Assembly (NCBI RefSeq): GCF_000350225.1
Contig: NW_005179373.1
Span: 62,001-126,000 of the forward strand
Length of the DNA: 64,000 bases
From: Chondrus crispus
Taxonomy: Eukaryota > Rhodophyta > Florideophyceae > Gigartinales > Gigartinaceae
Direction of reading: 5' to 3'
In this document: one piece after another, positions 50,822 to 63,824 of the stretch
How positions within the stretch are numbered: the stretch's first letter is position 1
Layout of the letters: each line of letters begins with the position of its first letter
Translations under genes and position numbers: made by a program
Notes under the pieces: model-generated
What the model was told of the DNA's origin: nothing
Seen by the model: only the letters and a program-made list of their open reading frames with translations
Database searches by the model: none

Positions 50822-51444
50822 TGTAGCATAATCGCGAGGACGTTATTTGAACGCGCGGGGCGACTACTGTACTCCCGCAAAAATGCATTACAGCGCGCAC
50901 ACCCGCGCCTGTAAGTACGCGCTTGCTGCTCGCTGTGCACGTGTACAGCGTGACGATCCGGAGTAAGGCGCGCGAGCTTACCGTGTAAGGCGCTACCTGG
51001 ATACTGTAGTATATGTTATGATAGATTATTTACTTGTATATTAAATGACAGGGCGACCGGCGGCGGAGGAAGGACAAGGACAAGCACGGGCTTGGTACCA
51101 GATCCTCCACGGCAGGTCTAACCCCGTCCGCTTATTCTAAACGCGTTCTCTTAACGCGAGCTCGTTAACTAGAAACTATCGCGGGTAGCGGTCGCGAACG
51201 TACGCGCGCGAGCTGGATCCGCCTCCGCCCGTCGGTGCTAGAACGCTAACTAGCGCCGCCCCGGGGCGTCGAGCGCGTCGAACCGCTCTACCGCGTACTG
51301 TGTTCGCGTCCGCTCCCCACCGCTCTACCACGCTACCACCGCCCGCGTTCTTTTCTGGTGTGTGTGTTTTTGTCTTCTCTCGCGTACACAGGTCTTCGAA
51401 GAACCACATCTAAACTCCCAACGCGACCGGGGGTTTATGCTACA
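50822..51444 (+). repeat. Family B2 5' LTR
   Basis: A 623-bp LTR, TGTAGCATAATCGC to GGTTTATGCTACA. It shares the TATA-like TATATTAAAT (51037-51046), a CACGTG (50938-50943) and the downstream half with B1. U3 is shorter and lacks most of the B1 hairpins. Confidence 0.92.
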
Positions 51445-51445
51445 T

Positions 51446-51463
51446 TGGTCTCCCGACCTAGAA
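51446..51463 (+). promoter_or_regulatory. Family B2 primer-binding site
   Basis: TGGTCTCCCGACCTAGAA one base after the LTR, the same as in B1. Confidence 0.9.
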
Positions 51464-51520
51464 GGCCACCCGATTATCGCGAGAAGACTATCGTTCGAGT
51501 CCGCGTCCGCACGCGTCGAA

Positions 51521-53986
51521 ATGGAAGAAAGATCCGACCCCTCAATTCAATCCGAGCCAGCGAATATGGAGTCAACCGCGTTCCGCACCTCTGAGTCAGC
51601 CGCGCTCCGCGTCCCATTCGGCGGCGGTGCCGCAGGTCTCAGTGACCGCGAACCGTCGCCTGAATTATCAGAAGGCCGCGCACGCGCGATGTATGACCGG
51701 ATCGCGACGTATATTGAGGAGGTCCGGACCGCGCTTCGGATCGACGTAACCGACGCGGTATATTCGCGTTGCTTGGAAGAACTACGATCCCTTCGCGAAG
51801 GGAGGTTTGAACGCGTCTCCCAGTCTATGGGTAACCTCCGAGCACTAGTCCATCAACTGCAGAGTCGACTGGTGCTCGTCGAGGAATCGCGTCTCGACTC
51901 CCCCGACGAGTTCGGGGAAGGCCGCCCCGAGGGGACGGCCTCTGCGGGACGTACTGACGCGAGACCTTTTCCTTCCGCGGAACAGATGCGCGCGTTTGCC
52001 CATGTGACCGCGCAGTTAAATTCTAGAGGCCGACGCGTTCGTCAAATGGAACGTACCCCGACGGAGACGTCACCCGGAGCCCCACCGTTAGGGCCCGGTG
52101 GTACTGTACCTCCGAACGCGTCCGGCGCTCAAGATTTGGAGCCGGCTGGTGGTGACACCAGTCGGCCCGCATGCGGAGATCAAACAAGGATGGACGCAAC
52201 TTTCGCGTCCGAAACCCAAGCCCTGCCGCATGTCGCCGGAGACATGGGGCAGACGGTTCGCGTACCTTACGCGGACGAGACTAGACGCGGGGATACCACC
52301 CGGGGATCGAGAGAAGCGATTCTCGCTTTTGATCCCCGGTGGGGCGGCTATCAGCCCCAGGATCTCACTACGCGTCGGGGCCCGGTAGACGTCTGTACGC
52401 TACCGGTGACCCCATTTGGCACATTCGGCCCCGCGGCCCCCGTGGTCGAGGCGGTCCACACGATGATACAGGAATTTAGCTCCGTAGCTAATTACCGGAT
52501 GTATCGCCTGGACAACGTCTCGACCCTCGTCACGTCAGGGGACGAGGGGCGAATCGCGAAATATGTGCAGCGTTGTCGTGGGATTCGTCCCACGATGCGC
52601 AATTTCGATGGAACGAACGCGATTGAATTACTCCCCTTCCTGAAAGATGTGCGCATCACGTTCAATTCGGAACATCTGACGGAAGGGGTCGCAATTCCCG
52701 TCCTCGCGCATTTTCTCGAACGCGACGCGAAAAGATTATATACAAGCTACACTATGCGCGGAATCCGCGCAGGCCAGCTCTATGACGATGTGAGCTGGCC
52801 TGGGCTTATTAATCAATTCATCAAGCGCTACCCCACTGATGACGTACTGGGGGTAGCGCACGATACCGTCGCGTCGGCTCCTCAGAAGCCGCACGAGACG
52901 GAAAACGCGTTCGCGGATAGGCTCGAATCGAACGCGTTCAAGTGCACCGCGGTATTTACGGAGCAAGCCTTGGCTCATTATTTTGTACGCGGATTGGCTC
53001 CCGTGACGCGAGCAGCGGTGGCAGAGACCGTCCAGAGGTTGCCCGCGAACCACAAGACGGACCTGTCAATTGTCAGACGCATCGCGACCGCAGAAGGAAC
53101 CACGTTTCGCGCCCGACGCGGACTACCGCTGCTGGACCCGAAACCGGCAGCGAGGGGAGGGAGAGTCGCCAGGTCGAACGCGACGAGCTCCCCCGCGTCA
53201 GCCCTCCACGTTAACGAGGAGGATTGGGAAGCTGACCCCGTCCTTGTCATGAGAGGCGGGGAGGCTACAGGAGGCCGGCCGTCAACGCCGGCGTCGACGG
53301 AGACCACGGGCAGCTTTGCCACCGCGTTCGGGCATACCCCAGCGGGGATAGGTGGTCCGGACCACCGCATCGCGGAATTGGACATTTCGCGTCAAGGAGG
53401 GGGACGCATACCCTCCTGTGTTCCCCGGCTCACCGAGGAAGAGGCTCGTCAGGCGGCGACCTTCGCCTCAGCCGACGGGAGCGCGTACGTCTGCTAGCTG
53501 TGCAGAACGCACGGCCATGCCATGTACGCGTGCCACTTCCTCGCTCCGGAGCAGCGGATGTTTACCGCGTATCGAAACTACCGGTACCAACTACAAACGC
53601 GTCCAGGGATGAGGAACCTCCTCCAACAGTCGGTCGCTGGTGACCGTGGTCCGCGTTCGGGCCACGCGAATCGCCCCGGAGGAGGCGTCCGTTTCGTCCC
53701 TCGCGGAGGAGGATACAGGCGCGAACAACGCGATTTCCGACAAGCCGACACGCGATACCCGCGTCAAGATGGAGGAGGAGAACGCAGTCGGTCCAGATTG
53801 CCGACGGGGGTACAGAACGCGATAATGTACCTCCAGGACTGGGCAGGGGATCCGTATCCCCTGCCCCTACAGGAAAGCGAGCGAGAGCCGACTCTCGCTG
53901 CCCCCCAGATTTTACAACGTCCGAACGTTGAAAATCAACCCCGCGAGGTACCCGAGTACTTCGCGGATGCTGCCGCTCCAGAGTGA
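51521..53986 (+). pseudogene. gag: Family B2 gag, one in-frame stop
   Basis: ATG 51521 (MEERSDPSIQSEPAN) aligns with the B1 start. The frame runs to a TAG at 53495-53497, exactly at the Trp of the zinc knuckle (CWLC in B1), and then continues in frame to 53986. The remaining residues keep the other Cys/His of the knuckle (CRTHGHAMYAC) and an Arg/Gly-rich tail. The capsid core YRMYRLDNVSTLV is intact. It ends earlier than in B1. Codon choice differs from B1, with frequent CGCG at codon junctions. Confidence 0.92.
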
Positions 53987-54234
53987 GTAGGTCCAAGCCA
54001 GCCACTCGAACGGAGGTCCGGAGCAGCGTTGGCTACAGATAGCGGCGCGACTAGCACGGATAGTTCAGGTAGCTCAAAAAACCCGTAAAGGCGGTCACGT
54101 TTACGCGGTCACGTGAACCGTCTCGCTCTTATACCCCCGACCCGTCCATATACCCCTATCAAGGGCGACATGAATATTTACCGATAATATTCCCCTCGCC
54201 GCAACACGAAGTCACCGAGACTCCCACCGGTCCG

Positions 54235-57200
54235 GTGCAAAAACAAGTATTTAACAAACGCGAAATTACCGCGACTTCCGTAAGCCCGGTACCACCCTAC
54301 GAACGCGAATATCTCCCGACCGCCGGAGGTCGGATGCCACGGATCCGCCGTGAAGGCACCAGGGCCAGCGAGAGCCCGGTGCAAGAAGAAGAACGCGACG
54401 TGCGCGTCGAGAACGCGCCGCGTGAAGAAGTAACGCGTGAAAAGCGCGTGGGCCCCTCCTTGGGCCCAAGGAGTCAAGGGCCGAAAGACGAACGCGAGGC
54501 CCCGGACTCTGACGGCCAGGGAAGAAGAACGCGAAGAAGGGGCAAGACGCGACGCCGACGCCCAAAGCGAAATGATCTGGAGAGAACGGCCCCGCCTAAG
54601 ATCTTCGAGGGCGTCGTCTGTCTGATGACGTCCAAGATCTACAATATATTGGGATCGATAGCTACTGAGAAGAACGCGTTCAAGCCGTACACTATCGCCG
54701 TCGATACGTGTTCTGGCTACAACCTGGTGAGGAAGGCCGACCTTCCTCCCGATTGGACCCGACACACAATGCGCGACGTGCCATTGCCAAGGTTGGCCGG
54801 AGCAAACAGCAACCCGTTGAGGCTGAGCGCAGTGGTCCGCTTGGTTGTCCGGATTTGGAACACGATGTTCCGAGTCCCGTTCGTCTTCGCGGACCAACTG
54901 GCTGTTCCCGTGCTTCTGGGCACCGCGTTCATTGACGCGCATGTCCGGAGCATCGACATAGAAGCCCAGAGGCTCGAGCTCCGGCATGAGGGCGCCGTGG
55001 CGATCGATAACGCGAAGGAGGAGCCGTCTCCTCCTACAAGGCGACATGCACGCGAGACAAACCGCGCAGAAGTACGCGAAGAAACCAAGCACCCGATTCG
55101 GGTCGCGCGCTGGGTAAATGTCCCCGCTTTGTCCCAAGTTCGCGTTCGCGTTACGACAGCGGGGAGAGGCTTGGTACTTTTGGAGCCGAAGCCGTCGCTG
55201 CAGCACCGCCACGGGGTGCGGCTGACCAACGGTGTCGCGTAAGTGCTACCAAACCAGGTCTTCGAGGTTATGGTCGCGAATTTTTCGCGTCAGGTAAGAC
55301 GACTGCCAAAACATACAGTCGTCGGATACGCGAAACGGAACCCTCTTGCCATCCTGACGCCGGAGCGTGGGGTGGCCGAGGAGATCGCGCACGCATTGCA
55401 CATTTCCAACTTGGACGGCCAAGAAGGAAAATTAGGAGCAGGACGGCCTGACTCCACCGCGAATAAGAACGCGAACAAGAACGCGGACGAAGAGCACGCG
55501 GGGTACCAAAATTTCGCGAAAGATACCGGACGCGTACAATATAAGGATACCAAGTCGGACGCGGAACATTGGGAAAAGGAGATTGATCTATCACATGTCA
55601 AGGATGAGAAATTACGCGTACAGGTGCTTGAGATGCTACGCGAACAATCAAGTTTGTGGAGCGGGTCGCTCGGAATGATCCGAGCGACGGAACACCGCAT
55701 CCCACTTGAGCCCGGCACGAAGCCGATACGCGCCATGCCCTACCGCAAAGGGCCCGCGATGCGCGAAATGGTTGCGGAAGAAGTGAAGAAAATGTTGAAC
55801 GCGGGAGTGATAGAGCCCGCGAATACGGAGTGGGCGTCCCCGGTCGTCGTTGTCCCAAAGAAGGACGGTAGTATACGCTTCTGTGTGGACTACCGTCGCT
55901 TCAACGCGAAAACGCTGGCGGATTCGTATCCGCTTCCGCGTATGGGCCACTGTATTGATTCATTGGGGGACGCTGCTGTGTTCACTACGCTGGACTGTAA
56001 CTCAGGATATTGGCAGATTCCGGTCGCGCCGGAAGACTGCGACAAAACCACCTTTACCACCCATATGGGAACCTTCCGACATTTGCGGATGCCATTCGGG
56101 TTACGCGGAGCTCCAGCCACTTTTGAACGCGCGCTGGACATAATTCTATCACGCGTACGATGGAAGATTTGCCTAGTGTATCTAGACGAAGTTATCGTCT
56201 TTTCGCGTACGCACGCGGAGCACGCGAAACATTTGGAAGCGGTCTTGGGACTTTTGAGAAGCGCCGGCATTTCTCTCAAGTTGAAGAAATGCAGCTTCTT
56301 TCAGCCACGCGTACACTACCTAGGGCATGTGATATCTCCAGGGAAGTTGAGCGTGGCAGAAACCGCCGCGCTCGCGTTCAAAACATTTACATTTCCCCGA
56401 ACGTTGACACAAGTCAGGTCAATTCTCGGCGCATGTAATGTCTACCGCCGCTTTGTGCAGGGGTTCGCGAAAATCGCGCGCCCCCTCACCGATATGACGC
56501 GGAAGGACGCGGATCCGGACTACGATAACCCGACCGCGGCTCAGGTTCAAGCGTTCGAAGAGCTCAAGGCGCGGATGATCGCGCCCCCAATTCTCGCGCT
56601 CCCGAAATCCGGACGGCCGTATATGATTGATACTGACGCGAGCGCGTATCAACTGGGGTTCACGCTTTTACAAGAGCACGACGGGACCAACGATTGGCGT
56701 CCCGTCGGCTATTGATCGTATTCCCTCAACGATAGTGAACGGAACTACAGTGCGACTGAGCGCGAATGTTTCGCCGTAGTGTGGGCCGCCCGCATACTAC
56801 GGCCTTACATTGAGGGAACCAAATTTACCGTGAGGACAGACCATGACGCGTTACGATGGCTGATGTCCCTCACAGGAAGCACCGGCCCACTGACCCGTTG
56901 GCGACTACGGATAGCGGAGTATGACTTCACCATCCAATACAGACCTGGACGCGTTCATCAAGTATCCGACGCGCTGTCGCGTCTCATTTCCCCAAGGACC
57001 GCCGAAGATCCTCGGAAGGCCGTCGAGGTGGATGACGACATTCCTGTAGTGCAACGCGCCTGTCAGGCAGGGACCAAGGTCCGACGGTCCAACACAAACA
57101 ACAGCAACAAAAACAACAACTGCCAACGGCACAGCGCTACGGAGTGTTCGAAGCTCCCTGTCCTCTTTAAGCGGGTTTGCGGCCCGCAGTACCTCGGATC

Positions 57201-59815
57201 CCTGATATGGGGTGGGGCAAAGAGAAGGGCCCAGCCCGGGATCGGTAAATGGTGGTAGAGACTTGTAAAGGCAACTGCTCGACGAGTTCGGAGCGGTGTT
57301 TAGATAAACCTGGTCCGATGGGTCGTAAATCCAATGCTCGAAGAGCGCCTTGTACACCTTATACCCTTGATAAGGTCTTCGACGGGGACGTCGCAACGTA
57401 GCCCGTCGGGAAAGAAGAAAAAGTAGCAGCACTACACCGTCGTACTGCCCGATGGCAAAGTACCAACAATGGATCGGTCGTAAACAGATTCCGATGGAAC
57501 CAACACTGAGAAAAGCACCACTGGTGCACCAACACAAAAGCCCGATGGCAAATGACGTCACGTTGCAGATCGCAATCCTACAAGGTGGGACCAACTCAAG
57601 ATTAAGGGAAATTAGGATAGGGAAATAAAGGAAAATTGGTAAGGGAAAAGGGGACCCCCGAGCGCAAAGGATAAAGTAATCTGTAGTTAAAGGGAATGTC
57701 TTGTAGAAGACGGACTTCAACCAAGGCGATATCAGACTCTGGCAACTCGGGTTACCTTTACTGACTTGGTCGTCAGAGGGCTAAGGTGTATATCGCCCCG
57801 CCGGAGCCACTACAGTAGCTCGAGGCGCTAGATCCTAGATCTAATCTAATGTCAGCAAAATTAATGCCAACTAATTAACTAAATAAAATATAATAATTAA
57901 AAATTAAAACTGTGCAATTATTCACACGTGTGTCCCCCAACCCGGACCACTTTTCATATCCAAATATTTTCCTTTCTTTTCACCCCCCTTTTCAGGTGCG
58001 TATTGCACTACAATTCCCACCTTCGACGGCACTACCGTACGCGATGTGTTAGACGAATTACGCGACCATACTTGTACCGCGAAATGCGACCACAACAGCG
58101 ACCACGTGTTCGTCACAACGCGAAACAAGGCGGGGAGAAGGAGAAAAGCGCGTTCACGCAACGGGCCGGTGGGCGACGAAGAAGACCCGGCTTTACAGGA
58201 ACGCGACGACCTATGGGCTGAGATAGAAGAATTCGACGCGGTGGATATTGAACGCGCTCAAGAACCAGGAATTGACGCGTCAGGCTCCCAGGTTGCTCCT
58301 CCAAAGGACGACCTGCCGGCCCCTCTCACCTTGGAGGAGATAGCCGAGGAGCAACGCGTCGACGATTTCTGCCAAACTGTACTGGCCAGACAATCGGAAA
58401 GTCGCGACTCCGCGTTCTTTGAGAACCACCAAGGGGTTTTGAAGCGCAAGCACCCCTACGATCCTGAAATCATTCAAGTGGTGGTCCCTCAGTCACTACG
58501 CGCGCGTCTGTTGGGGCTCTGCCATGACCCCGCGATCGCGGGACATCCGGGGCAGAACCGCATGTACCACGCGCTCCGACGCAGGTATTACTGGCCACAT
58601 TTGGCCGCGGACGTGGCAGCGACAGTACGCGGATGCCGAACATGCGCGAAGAATCGCGTCAAACTCCGAAAACATCTCAACCGGCTGAGATTGTTCCCTG
58701 CTACGCGTCCATTGGAGAGCCTTGCGATAGACATTCTCGGACTGCTTCCCAAAACCAAGGGAGGAAAACAATACCTTCTGGTAATAACGGACGGGTTCAC
58801 AAAGTTAACTCAAGTCGTCGCGTTGAGAACAGTGACCGCGTACACAGTGGCGACCGCGTTTTGTGACGCGTGGGTTTTCAAGTACGGCATTCCGCGTTCG
58901 CTGTTGTCCGATAATGGACCTCAGTTTAACGCGAAGTTCTTCCACAGCGCGTGCCGGATCCTGGGGATAACAAACTTGTATACGTCCGCGTACTATCTCC
59001 AGACCAACGGCCAAGTGGAGCGCTACAACCGTACCATCGCGTCTATGTTGCGTAACTACGTCAACGAACATCAAGACGATTGGGATGTGTACGTGGGGCC
59101 ATTAACTTACGCGTACAACTCCCACGTACACAGGTCTACGCGTACGACCCCATTCGAGCTTGTGCTCAGTCGACCTCCCCCAGAATTTTCGCTTCGAAGG
59201 ACGGAGGGGAACGCGCCCCTTCCGGATAGAAAAACGCATCGCGCGGAGTTCCTCAAGAAACTGGACGAGACAATTCAGAAGGCATATAGCAGCCTGCGAC
59301 GAACGCAGGCTCGCTAGAAACGCGATTTCGACAAACGCGTGAGACGCGTAAATACGCGAGTCAAGCCCGAAAATTATGTCTACCTGAACCCGACGGATGG
59401 GGCGAAGACATCAACTAAGCTCGCGTCACCAGCCGTGGGACCCTACCGCGTCCTTGCGAATGACCAACGTACCATCAAGATCGATCGCGATGGGGTCACG
59501 GAACGCGTGTCAGCCGACCGTTGTGTGTACGCGCCACCGCCAGCGGACGCGCCTCGAGCAAGCACGACCGCACCGAGTGACCTGGCCAACAAGGTCACTG
59601 CGGGGACACAGTTCGCGGTGGACCGTCTTCTCAATCATTGCGTTATGGAAGATGGGACTACAGAGTTCCAGGTGAAGTGGGCAGACTACGAAGAGCCCAC
59701 CTGGACCGCAAGGTCACATATCCCCGAGGAACTCGTCTCACGCTACGCGAACCGGCTACGCGCACGCACGGGTAGGGACCTCACAACTGAGTTGAACGCG
59801 GACGTTCAACCTTAA
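54235..59815 (+). pseudogene. pol: Family B2 pol, stops and LTR insertion
   Basis: Aligns with B1 pol along its length. In-frame stops: TAA 55240-55242 (Glu in B1), TGA 56713-56715 (Trp) and TAG 59315-59317 (Tyr). A 968-bp family A solo LTR is inserted at 57045-58012 between RNase H and integrase. Protease keeps the family motif VDTCSG. The RT catalytic motif at 56179-56190 is YLDE instead of YLDD, which would abolish or strongly lower activity. Integrase H-H-C-C (CHDPAIAGHPG, CRTC) and D, D, E residues are present. The GPY module and chromodomain (FAVDRLLNHCV, FQVKWADYEEPTW) are readable at the end. Confidence 0.92.
57045..58012 (-). mobile_element. Solo family A LTR with target duplication ATTCC
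   Basis: 968 bp from TGTAGTGCAACGC to GTATTGCACTACA, in minus orientation. It is flanked by ATTCC at 57040-57044 and 58013-58017. The homologous uninterrupted site in B1 (about 35707-35720) has one copy. This shows a 5-bp target duplication for family A and loss of the internal part by LTR-LTR recombination. It is diverged from the A1 LTRs. CACGTG is kept at about 57926. Confidence 0.95.
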
Positions 59816-59822
59816 GGGGGGG
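59791..59822 (+). promoter_or_regulatory. Hairpin-polypurine cassette at pol end (B2)
   Basis: GTTGAACG-CGGA-CGTTCAAC (8-bp stem) over the last pol codons, then AAGGGGGGG at 59814-59822. Compared with B1 (AGTGAACG/CGTTCACT), both sides of the stem changed together. Confidence 0.7.
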
Positions 59823-62568
59823 CCCTCAACCGCCCTCAACTGCTTCTGGACTACCGCGCTCAGTATTAACTCGCAAGAGCCAAAGGACACGCATACCTCG
59901 TTAGGGCCGGAAATTAAGGAGTCACATGACTCAGGGCAACCGATCGTGCGAGGCGGACGAACGCGGACTGTATTCGCAAAAACGAGAAGGTCGAAGATCC
60001 CGTACCGAACGCGCAAACGAGACGTTCGACGTCGGAATAACACACGGGAGGAGGGGCAGCAGTGGGGCCTCAGACATAACAGGGGAGAAACTGCAACTCC
60101 ACAAGACAAGGACACCTTCCGCGAACACAGCAAGAAGCACAGCGCATACGCGCCGACACACCGCGAAAAGGGGCTCCGGAACTCGTCCCCTCAGACCGCA
60201 TTAGGGGCGCCCTCTCGACCTCCTCCCCGGCGGAGCCACGACGTCCACTTGCTGTCAAGCTGTCGCGCAAAACACTGGAGCGCAGAATATGCCTCGGGCA
60301 TCCCATCCCAAACAGGCGAGCGAGGGCACCACGCGTTGCCACACGGATATACGTACGCGAATGCAGGGCACATAGAACGTGCGCAAGAGGTACGGGTCAC
60401 CTCATGGCGGGACGCGAGACGGTGCAACAAATCGCGAACTGATAAGCGGCGGAGCAGCAACACTGTACGCTTGCATACAGTGGGGACGCCGCCGTCGCAG
60501 AAAGAAAAATAATCGAAAAAATGAGGGAAAAATTAAGAAAAAAAATGGCTGGGATGACGTGCGCTACGGGATGGGCATGCAGGCCACGCCGTACAGTGCT
60601 TGAATAGCCGTCGGGAGCAACACCAAAATTAACGGAAAAAGTACCCCTACTGTACGCGCCCATCGTACCGGGGTCCATGCGGCACGTGCCGCACGATGAA
60701 CACGCAATTAGAAGCCATCATGGGACGCCCCATCAGCAAACGGCTCCCCCTACCCTCCGTGAACGCGGCGCCATGGGGACGGACCATGAGCGCACGGACA
60801 TGAAGCGATCGCGAAGGACGCGACTCGATCGCGCGCACAAGAGCAGAGCATGCGACTTTAGCGCAACTCGGGGCCCCTTGCCGCGACCCTACCGCGACCG
60901 TCAATCACCGTGGCGCCACGAGACATACTGAACTTCTTTTTCCTGCGAACTGCGTGCGCGACCCCCCCCAGAGAGGCGAAGAGCAGAAGACCGTCGCGCG
61001 ACAACCAATATGAGTTACGTCTACACCCTTGGGGCATGAACAACGGGAAGAGAAGAGAAGAACCAGAAGACTGTCGCGCGACGACCAAAAGGAGAATCAA
61101 CACCAGGAGCAAGGCCAAATGGCTGTGGAAGAGATCAGGGGAACGCTGCAAGAAGATCGCGTACCGCTCGCGCAGTGGGAAAGACCCACGGACACCGCAA
61201 GAAACGTCGTGCTCGCCGCGCGTGATCAAGGAAGTAAACGTCGTGTCGCGGACGAAGCTCTGGTCACGGCATAGGACGACCCCCAACCCGGTACCATTGT
61301 CGGCCCTGATACATTAGTACCTCTCGCACACGACCACGCGCCCCTCTTCACGGCAGAAAATTACAAGTCACGGGGTCTGCTATAACTGGGCAGGCGAGGT
61401 TGACGATCGCGACCCGTAACCGCAAAAGAGAATATCGGAGGGTCAAAGATCCCGTACAACACGCGCAGCCAGAAAGAATTCATGTGGGGACCCACGCCCC
61501 TCTCGGTCGGGTCAGCGATACCCACGCAGAGGCAACCCCTGTGCTAAAACTGACCGGGGCGCGAAACCTATTCTTGGTCGCATAATTATCGACCGCGGAG
61601 GGAACGAACGACCCGTCGCTTCGCGGACATAAACGCGCGCGAAAGGGTTTTCAAGCCTTGGAGTATCGCGACGGGGCGACTTAGTTTCGACCTAGAAGAC
61701 CGTTGTTACTGATGGAAGCCAGAAGGAAGGCGAGGGTGGCGATTTGCAATGGGAGCGTGATCGCGTTTTGCTGCAGAGTACGGTGTTTGACACTCACAAA
61801 AAAATATGCCGGGGAGAACGGGGAGGTCAGCTCGCAGAAAGCCGGAGGAGCGTATACACCGCTCACGTGGCGCGACGCCCGCCTCTACGGTTCGAGATCT
61901 AAGCCCCCCGAGGGATCACTGTTATCTGCGTACGAACATCGCGCCTTGTCTGCAATGACAAGATGGGGGGGACCGCTTCGGCGGTGTGGAGAGAGCAAGG
62001 AGGAATGGACATGATTCAAAAGGCGAGAAAGTCATTCGTTACTGTAGCCATGAGCACGTACGCCTACCTATCGGCAGAAAACCAAGGTATACGGTGAAGG
62101 ATCAGTCTTGGGGTATTGCCCCGGTGAGCGGAACTGTGAGAGCCTGGCGATCGGTTGAGGCAGTGATACGGGGCGCTGAACGACGATATACAAGCCGCCG
62201 TCGCGAATGACGAAAATGCGTGGGAGAGCAGATTGGAGACCCACCGGCCTGCCGATCGCTCAGGGCGTGCATGCCTGCGCCGCCCACAAACCTCCCACGG
62301 CAAGTATCTCCTTTTTGCGTCGCTCCGGACAGCTGGCGCAGAGAATGAGGAGACAGACACGGGCGAAAGAGAAGGAACGGAGCTTTCCTCCCCCAAATCG
62401 ACCGCAGGAACACGCCAGAACATTGGGATTGGTCATAAGTCACGCGGGGCTTCTTGTCGTCGGAGATCTATTAATGACCCGGTTTATAACGCAAGAAAGG
62501 GAAGAGATGCCTTTACCGTTGTCATCCACGCGCTAACCGCTTTACTGAGGGATGACGGGGCCACGTAG
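59823..62568. other. Spacer between pol and antisense ORF remnant (B2)
   Basis: About 2.7 kb with only short ORFs that lack motifs. An A-rich patch is at 60505-60545. It occupies the place of the 1.9-kb spacer of B1 but I could not align the two by eye, and the hairpin array of B1 is absent. Confidence 0.55.
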
Positions 62569-63496
62569 TCAAGGATCGGCCTTGCCGACGGCGCCTGCCG
62601 AGCCCGCTTCATAGGGATTCGGGGGGCAGTAGCTGGGGTGACGAGGGACCTCGTTCACCTCGGCGTAGCTCGGGATATGCGCGTACGGGTCGCGGATTGG
62701 CTCCCGACGTACGGCAGTGGGGTTTGGAGGGAGAGCACCACCCTCGCGAGAGGACGTCGCCCTACTGCTGCGGAGCGCGTCACGCTCCCTGCGGTACCGA
62801 TCGCGGTCAACGCATGCACGCTCGTACGCGTCCAAACGCTGGAGACAGTCTTCCCGGGATCGCTGCAGTTCCTCCGTGATGCGCTGCAACTCAGACGATA
62901 GACGATCGCATTCGCCACCGCGGCGGGTGTGCGTCCTCCGTCCGCGCCAAGAACCAGGTCGACAACGTCGTCAGTAGCTCGCCGACCGACCAGGCGCGGT
63001 CCCGTAATTTACCAAGGGCTCGAGAGAGCTCGGGTATGACCGCGACTTCGCGTAGGGGAACTTGAAGGAAGCGCACTTCAGCCTCCCGAATTGGCTGGGA
63101 CACTGTTGGTACGAGGGGTGGAACCAGGGGCACGGCAGGGACTGCGGCGCGCGGCCGGAAAACACACCAGCCGCCGTTGTGGATATTGAAGAACCAAAAA
63201 AAATCGAGGGCAAATTTGTACCCCACCGGCACGCGTTCGCGTATGGCGGGTGCGCATAAGCTTCCAGGTGAACGCGTCATCGCGGGCGCTGTAAAGGGCG
63301 TCGCGATTGGGGTCGCCCGAGGCACAGTACGATCCGGAGGAGACGCGCCATGCTCCACAAGGCCACCTCCGCTCGCCCGTTGCAAGGGTACCAGGCCTAA
63401 GAAGGGGGAGACCTCGAGCCAGCGACCGTTAGCCATCGCCCCGCTGCGGCTCTCATGACTACCGCTCCTCCCCTTCGCGTCGGTCACGCGTACCAC
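62569..63496 (-). pseudogene. Family B2 antisense ORF remnant
   Basis: Two minus-strand pieces in different frames (63496-62891 and 62889-62569) match the C-terminal part of the 836-aa antisense ORF of B1. Aligned blocks: ALGKLRDRAWSVGELLTTL with ALGRAADRTWQVGGLLGTL; STWFLARTEDA with ASWYLARSDEA; DRDRYRRERDALRS with ERDRYRRERDDLRS; PRHPSYCPPNPY with PRHPSYCPPSLY. The N-terminal two-thirds are gone: the distance from here to the 3' LTR is about 1.3 kb shorter than in B1. Substitutions are mostly conservative, which suggests the protein was once under selection. Confidence 0.85.
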
Positions 63497-63790
63497 CGCA
63501 TCCCCACCTCGCTTATTCTGTAAGAGCGGCCGCGCGACCTCACCCCGGCGCTACTAACTGCAAGGGCAGGGCTCTACTTCCTCACCGACTGACACAGAAA
63601 ACCTGTATCCTCACAGTCTCACGCACGTCGGGCATTATCCCCGAAACAAACGTTTGGAAGCCGCATCCGACCGGCTGCCTCCCGTTCCCTCGGATTGCGA
63701 GAGTGGGAGAGCACGCGTGGTGGGTACGCATGAGGACTCGAATTGCTGTCGTGTACTATAACCCTCCTCCCCCCGCGCGCTACCAAAAGA

Positions 63791-63821
63791 GTGAACGCGG
63801 ACGTTCACCCTTGAGGGGGGG
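63791..63821 (+). promoter_or_regulatory. Hairpin-polypurine cassette before 3' LTR (B2)
   Basis: GTGAACG-CGGA-CGTTCAC (7-bp stem, 63791-63808), then GAGGGGGGG at 63813-63821 and the LTR at 63825. Confidence 0.8.
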
Positions 63822-63824
63822 CTC

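Noticed and set aside
53495..59317. RIP-like or reassigned-stop explanation for stops in B2 and B1
   Set aside because: Three of the five stops are TGG to TAG/TGA, but the others replace Glu and Tyr codons by transversion, and CpG/CpA content shows no RIP signature. Ordinary decay is simpler.
59926..62568. Many 60-190-aa ORFs in the B2 spacer
   Set aside because: Overlapping on both strands, GC-rich chance frames; no match to B1 spacer frames.
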